In this document: piece after piece, positions 59,333-64,000 of the stretch
Layout: the number at the start of each line of letters is the position of its first letter
Numbering within the stretch: the first letter of the stretch is position 1
NCBI RefSeq assembly: GCF_001632365.1
Contig: NW_024468528.1
Coordinates: 252,535 to 316,534, forward strand
Source of the DNA: Laetiporus sulphureus 93-53
Taxonomy: Eukaryota; Basidiomycota; Agaricomycetes; Polyporales; Laetiporaceae
Length of the DNA stretch: 64,000 nucleotides
Direction of reading: 5' to 3'
Notes under the pieces: generated by a model
The model's input: only the letters and a program-made list of their open reading frames with translations
Database searches by the model: none
Told to the model about the DNA's origin: nothing
Program-made: the position numbers and the translations under genes

Positions 59333-62186
59333 ATGTCAATTCCTGCAACTCCAGCCCGTGCCATAACGTCCATACTTTCCAATCGATCAGCTCCCTCAAT
59401 ACCTCCCGCATCGCAGACATATGAACCACTTGTGAAGGCTGTACTACGGCAACGACTGCTTTATTACATCCTTCTTCCCGCATTTGCCTACACATGGCTG
59501 ATCGCGAATATGTGGTCTGTCTGGAGCCAGGGAGGAATGGCTCACATTGGCATCTGGGCAACGGTCGTGAACTCTGTGCGGCCACTCACATGGATCTATG
59601 CCATGTCTATGTGGCTATTAGGAGCTGTTCCCGCTATTATTTTGAGTAACCGGTTTCTGTCTGGTGAGTCTAAACGTATCTCAGAATGTATAGCCACGAC
59701 ACGTTCGATCAAGTCGGGAGCCTTGAGTACGGCCCGCATGGCCAACGCACGTGTCTTCAATCCGTGGAACACGCTTGTTATACTAGCGTTGCCTTTCTAC
59801 CGCGATCTTTGAACAGTGCAATCGTCAAATGGGAAGGAGTAACTCCAAGTCCCATCGTTAGACCGTTCACGTTCATTTGGGGAGCGATCAAGTGGTTCTC
59901 TACGCGTCTTTGCACTCTTCCGACCTTTTTGTAACGTTCACATGCTCTATATTTCCTATGGCTATGTTTTTGCCGCGTTCATCGAAGTGGTTTGGCGTTG
60001 GCTAGCGACGAACTCTACATGAATTTCATCGAGCCAGGCATCTTTATCATATATCATCGGACTATATCTAACTTTGGTTGCTTAGCTGCTCCGACACCAG
60101 CGTCATCGCCCTCTAAAATCTTTCACTCTGCTCTCGCCAAACGGAGCACATCGTATGCGCTCATGACATATATATCATCTGCTCTATTACTGGGTGTGCT
60201 ACATACCCTGATGGCAACCATTTATGAACGCGACGTCGACCCGCGTTTAACCGTTTTCGTCAAGTCGAAGTACGTACCTCCAGCCAGCTTATCTTGATCT
60301 TCGCTCATTTGATGTCGTTAGGAAGCACCCGCTATACCTGAATGGCCGTACCATCTACCTGATGTCCTCGCAAGCGCTGCTAGGATGTGCGTACCTGGCG
60401 CGCACGATCTTGCTAGACAAGTTCTCAGTCCGCTGGAAAGAGGTGTTCTCATCGGTGCGCAACATCCTATCCAATCGTGACTATGATAACGTTCCTCACG
60501 TCATCTTCCCAGCCTGGATTACCCCCTGCAGAGCGCGGGTCGCGTCGTCTCGCCAATATGCTGACGACGTTCGCAAGTGTATCACTTTTTGTTGTACTGT
60601 GCAGTACATTACACGCGGTACTCTTTGGCTTCGCGCGTTCGGTCGTCCTACCTGTTCTTCACCTGCTTCCGTTTGTATCCCAAATTCTTCGCCCTTTTAC
60701 TGCTCACTTCCTCCGAGGATCGTTCACGCTCACTCTATTGTTCCGCCAATGGCCTCTTATTTGCCGGACCTTCTACCTTGCGATGACGACCGTTGCCTGC
60801 TGGGAAACGGCAGAATCTCCACTGTTTTCGGTTTGTTTCCTTTTCTACCATCGCTCCTCCATGTGTTCACGCGTACTTGCGCAGGGCATCAACGTTGCAA
60901 ACAGTGCCGCGGACCCAGCATTAGCCCTCGTTTCTGGCATCACGTCATCCGACGGCTGCTTCAAGCACTTTGCCTATGCTGAGCTGCAACAGCTTGCCAG
61001 CGAGAATTCTCCAACTGCAAGCGCTCGACGTACGGAACTGTTCTCAGACCAGAAGTATAATCCGACCATGTGGTCGACCCTCGTCCGTGAGGCCTTGTTG
61101 ACGCTGGGCAAGGATTATCAGCTGCTGTTGAGGAGAGGTCAGCCAGAGGCTCCGCGTACGTAGCATTTGCTTATGTTCTCATGCTTGGCGGCTGATGATT
61201 GGTGTTCTTACATCTGCATGGACCTGCAGCTGCACCTCCCGCGAATCCCCCCCTTGCCGTGCCTGCGGAGGTGAAGCCTGTTCCTCTCATTCGGACATCT
61301 GTCCTGAAGGCCACTTCTGCCTCTCCTCTGCGCGCCGCGCTCGATAGTCTCGCGTCCGACGGACCTATCTCTACTGTAGTTGGATCCACAGCCGACGCCG
61401 GCGTATCCCACATCCCGGAGCTTTTCCAGTCCGTCTTGCACGCCAGTCCCGGTGGGGATAGGGCGATCGAGGCAGTGAAGAAGAGCGAGGAGCAGATGGT
61501 AGGGCTGTATGAGCAGACGAAGGTGAAGTGGCAGGGAGGCCTTGGCGGCATCTTGCGCAGGAACGCGCCGGCCCAAGTGATAGAAGTGGTGGGGATGGTG
61601 GAGGAGTGGTGGACGCGAGATCGGGTGAACAAGGCTGTGGAAATGGCTTTGCCGAATAGACATCTGGACGTGCTCGCGATCTCGGGTGAGTACTCGAGTG
61701 TTTCTTTCTTGCTATGTGAATGATTTAGGAGTTGATGGTGATCGATGCACTAGTTTTATGCAGCCTAATCTGTGCCTCATTGACCGAGGATAAATATGGA
61801 GTGGTCCAACGGGACATACCACGAATGCTAGAAGCGTTGGTGTCGTTCCTCGTTGTTGCGGAAGAATACCAGGCGGATATTTCTAGGAAGTACAACGTTC
61901 CCAGTGAGGAAGACATGAAGAAGCTGCCAAAAAAGGAATGCGCGGAGAAAGAGCGCCTCGCGTTTGAGGTTGCTAATGCAGGGGAGGTGTTGACGGAAGT
62001 TAGCAACGGTGAGTTACCTGCAATACACAGCACGCAGAACCTTCTCGTCATGCTTACGCTTCATTCGTGTCAGTCCTCAAAGACGGCATCATGCAAGTTG
62101 TCAGGACGTTCGGGGACAAGTTGGCTGCGTTCAAGTTCCCGTTACGGACAGCAAAGAAATTGCAGACCTTCGTGGACTATGCGTAG
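59333..62186 (+). CDS. NDC1: Nucleoporin NDC1 (nuclear pore and spindle pole body membrane protein)
   Basis: Integral nuclear-envelope protein that anchors nuclear pore complexes and, in fungi, spindle pole bodies. The N-terminus TYEPLVKAVLRQRLLYYILL is followed by helices LPAFAYTWLIANMWSVWSQG and IYAMSMWLLGAVPAIILSNR. Further hydrophobic exons lie at 59.94-60.03 kb, 60.15-60.22 kb (ALMTYISSALLLGVLHTLMA), 60.57-60.67 kb (FASVSLFVVLCSTLHAVLFG) and 60.73-60.80 kb. The C-terminal soluble half has RTELFSDQKYNPTMWSTLVR, a Pro-rich linker, VLCSLICASLTEDKYGVVQR and DIPRMLEALVSFLVVAEEYQ, ending FPLRTAKKLQTFVDYA at 62186. The 'SLTEDKYGVVQ.DIP..L' block is the family hallmark near the C-terminus. About ten introns; some mid-gene exon limits are uncertain. 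Confidence 0.85.
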
Positions 62187-62463
62187 TTTGCTGTCAGTCG
62201 CGTTCGAGCGTCTGTGCTTCGCTGTATGTAGCTGGATTTGAGAGCTGGATATTTCGGCTTCATCGAAAATGCATTCATCACAGAATGCTGATGCATCACA
62301 GGGCTCAACGATGCCAACCATCGATTTGTAGACAAGATGTAAAACAGGAGGGGTATCAAATTAGCGGGGTATCATGAACACCGTAGAGTTAGCACAGAGC
62401 ACATTCCCAGAACAAAGCACCGAAAGCAATCACATTCGATCGCTCCATGAGCACCTCTCCCCA
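62187..62463. other. Convergent spacer NDC1/kinase
   Basis: Less than 300 bases between the NDC1 stop (+) and the kinase stop (-). The spacer must hold both 3' untranslated regions. Nothing distinct seen. Confidence 0.4.
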
Positions 62464-64000
62464 TTACTTCCCTAGAGAAGTCCACCAACGCCTCCCCTTT
62501 TCCAACACGCCCGACATGCCCTGGGCCACCTGAGCCACCATAATACTGAGTCCAGAAGAAGACTTGCGACGACGAGCAGGGTGCAGCTCCGGAGAGACGT
62601 ACTCGAACCAAGGGTATGGGTCCTCGTCCGCCTCGTATGCCAGTCCGGCGGGGACCATTTGGAGCTGTGGCAGAGCAAGTGAGCGTCAGGGAGCAGATAG
62701 GGATGGGACTTTGCATCTCCTCGTCTGTCTCGTCTTGTTCCCCGTTGGCGGGGAAAGGATCAATCTCGATGTCATCAGCAGCAACTACATTCTCCCGGCG
62801 CTCTGCACGAGCCCAGTCGCTGGCAATGCCAGGGTTAGCATGAGAGTGTATTGCAAGAGCGGACAAGGGTTGCTGTGCTCACATTGATTGGAAGAACGCG
62901 TGTTTCTTGATCTTCGCTGCTGACCATCTCATGTGCGGGCTAGGCTCGAGCATCTAGGATTTGAGATGAGTGCGGAGACAGGCGGGGGTGAAGGAGTGGA
63001 TATGCACCCCTCGAAGCAGGTCCTTCGTGTTCTCACTCACGACAGCGTCAGGACCGAGGACGACACCGGACTCCAGCGGGTTGTTGAGCATCTTCTTCAC
63101 CATTCCACGCGACGAGTCGTTCTGGCAAAGATCAAACGGGAACTGCACGTGTCACCGACAGACGCTGATCAGCGCGCTGCCTCTGAGAACACCGAACGTG
63201 GGGTGAGCACTCACGCGGCCGGTGAAGAGCTTGTAAATGGTGACTCCCGCCGCCCAGATGTCGACGCCGAAGGAGTGCAGCTTGTCGCAAAACAAGTCGG
63301 GCGCCATGTACCCGCCCGTACCGCCCGACCTCCCCGTGAGGTCGCACTCGCCAAAGTCGAGCTTGTAATACCGGTCCTCGTCGTCCATCGGGTAAGTGGT
63401 CATGTGCGTCCTTCCGAGCAGCTCGAGAAGCCTCCACGGGCGGGCTTCCTTGCGCCTCGTAAAGTCGCGAGCGAGATCAAAGTCGCCGAGGACGATGTGG
63501 TTGTCGGCGTCGATGAAGATATTATCTGACTTGATGTCACCGTGGAGGATTTCAAGTGCGTGGATCTGGGACATATAAGAACGCTCTTTGAGGACGGATA
63601 GACCCAATGTATACGCACCAGCTCGGCCGTGTAGTGGAGGATCTGAGCTCGACTTAGAGTTACTTGTTGAGCGACGAGAGAGTGCAGGCCGCCCTTGGCG
63701 CAAAAGTCCTAGACAAAAACTAATCCAGATCCGGAACGACGCGACGCAAAATGCACCTCACCAAGACAATGTATAGGTGATGAGTGTCATGGAAGGATGC
63801 CTGCAAGTTCGAGAACCACGCATTCCCGCGCAGTCTCTTCAGAACCTCCTGTTCCTCGAAGATCGCGCCGAGGCTCCTGGGCCGCAGCCGTTCCTTACGA
63901 ACAACTTTCAGCGCATACTGACGGTTCGTAACCGCGTCCCGCACGAGCGACACCGTGCCGAAGCCGCCCTTGCCAAGGAACTTGAGGACATCAAAGTCGG
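62464..64000 (-). CDS. Serine/threonine kinase with altered HRD and DFG motifs (5' end beyond window)
   Basis: Partial at its 5' end: the frame is open to the last base. In order: [20 protein letters not shown] (glycine loop), [12 protein letters not shown] (VAIK Lys), [11 protein letters not shown] with [13 protein letters not shown], and [20 protein letters not shown]. The catalytic loop reads [14 protein letters not shown], with HGD in place of HRD but Asp, Lys and Asn kept; [11 protein letters not shown] has DFD in place of DFG. A 55-residue activation insert follows, then [15 protein letters not shown] and [19 protein letters not shown]. The C-terminal end [15 protein letters not shown] matches the block in the 6-8 kb kinase, so they are paralogues. 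Loss of the HRD Arg is tolerated in some active kinases; DFD keeps the Mg-binding Asp, so activity is possible but regulation should differ. Substrate unknown. Confidence 0.83.

Overview
The window is nuclear DNA of a filamentous basidiomycete, most likely an Agaricomycete. The evidence is many introns of about 40-75 nt with GT..AG ends and CTAAC/CTGAC-like branch sites, dense genes on both strands, a fused five-enzyme AROM gene, a GH128 glucanase, a DUF6534-type membrane protein, and orphan and kinase-like families typical of mushrooms. There are no prokaryotic operons, CRISPR arrays or convincing rRNA/tRNA genes. Nearly all genes are spliced, so spans below run from start codon to stop codon and include introns; exon limits come from reading frame, splice signals and family conservation.

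Layout: an FAD-dependent phenol-hydroxylase-type monooxygenase (975-3652, -); gene-poor DNA; a Ser/Thr kinase (6044-8470, +); the pentafunctional AROM gene (8751-13839, -); an alternative NADH dehydrogenase with a mitochondrial presequence (15830-18613, +); a NOPCHAP1-like snoRNP assembly factor (19053-19905, -); a secreted GH128 beta-1,3-glucanase (21700-22821, +); a Cdc4-type myosin light chain (23634-24482, -); a DUF6534-like membrane protein, possibly decaying (26169-28236, +); a fungal multipass membrane protein (28487-30233, -); a kinase pseudogene (30930-31430, -); ferric reductase 1 (33068-35387, -); SF3B3/RSE1 splicing factor (37464-41743, -); a C2H2 zinc-finger regulator (42121-43501, -); ribose-5-phosphate isomerase (44915-47094, -) divergent from TFIIH subunit TFB5 (47495-47946, +); an orphan 192-residue protein (49963-50667, +); an APH-fold kinase-like protein (52061-53242, +); ferric reductase 2 (54595-56989, -); nucleoporin NDC1 (59333-62186, +); and a second Ser/Thr kinase cut by the window edge (62464-64000, -).

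Most genes are housekeeping. Two themes stand out. First, the two ferric reductase genes, about 19 kb apart, both carry the same 11-base TTATCTGATAA element upstream. It matches the ATCWGATAA consensus of fungal iron-sensing GATA repressors, so the two genes probably respond together to iron. Second, three loci (7 kb, 31 kb, 63 kb) belong to one kinase family: one has canonical motifs, one has altered catalytic-loop and DFG motifs, and one is a clear pseudogene. Several small genes (TFB5, the Cdc4 light chain, the NADH dehydrogenase 5' end) depend on micro-exons of 3-16 nt that automatic gene callers would probably miss. I found no large undescribed multi-gene system.
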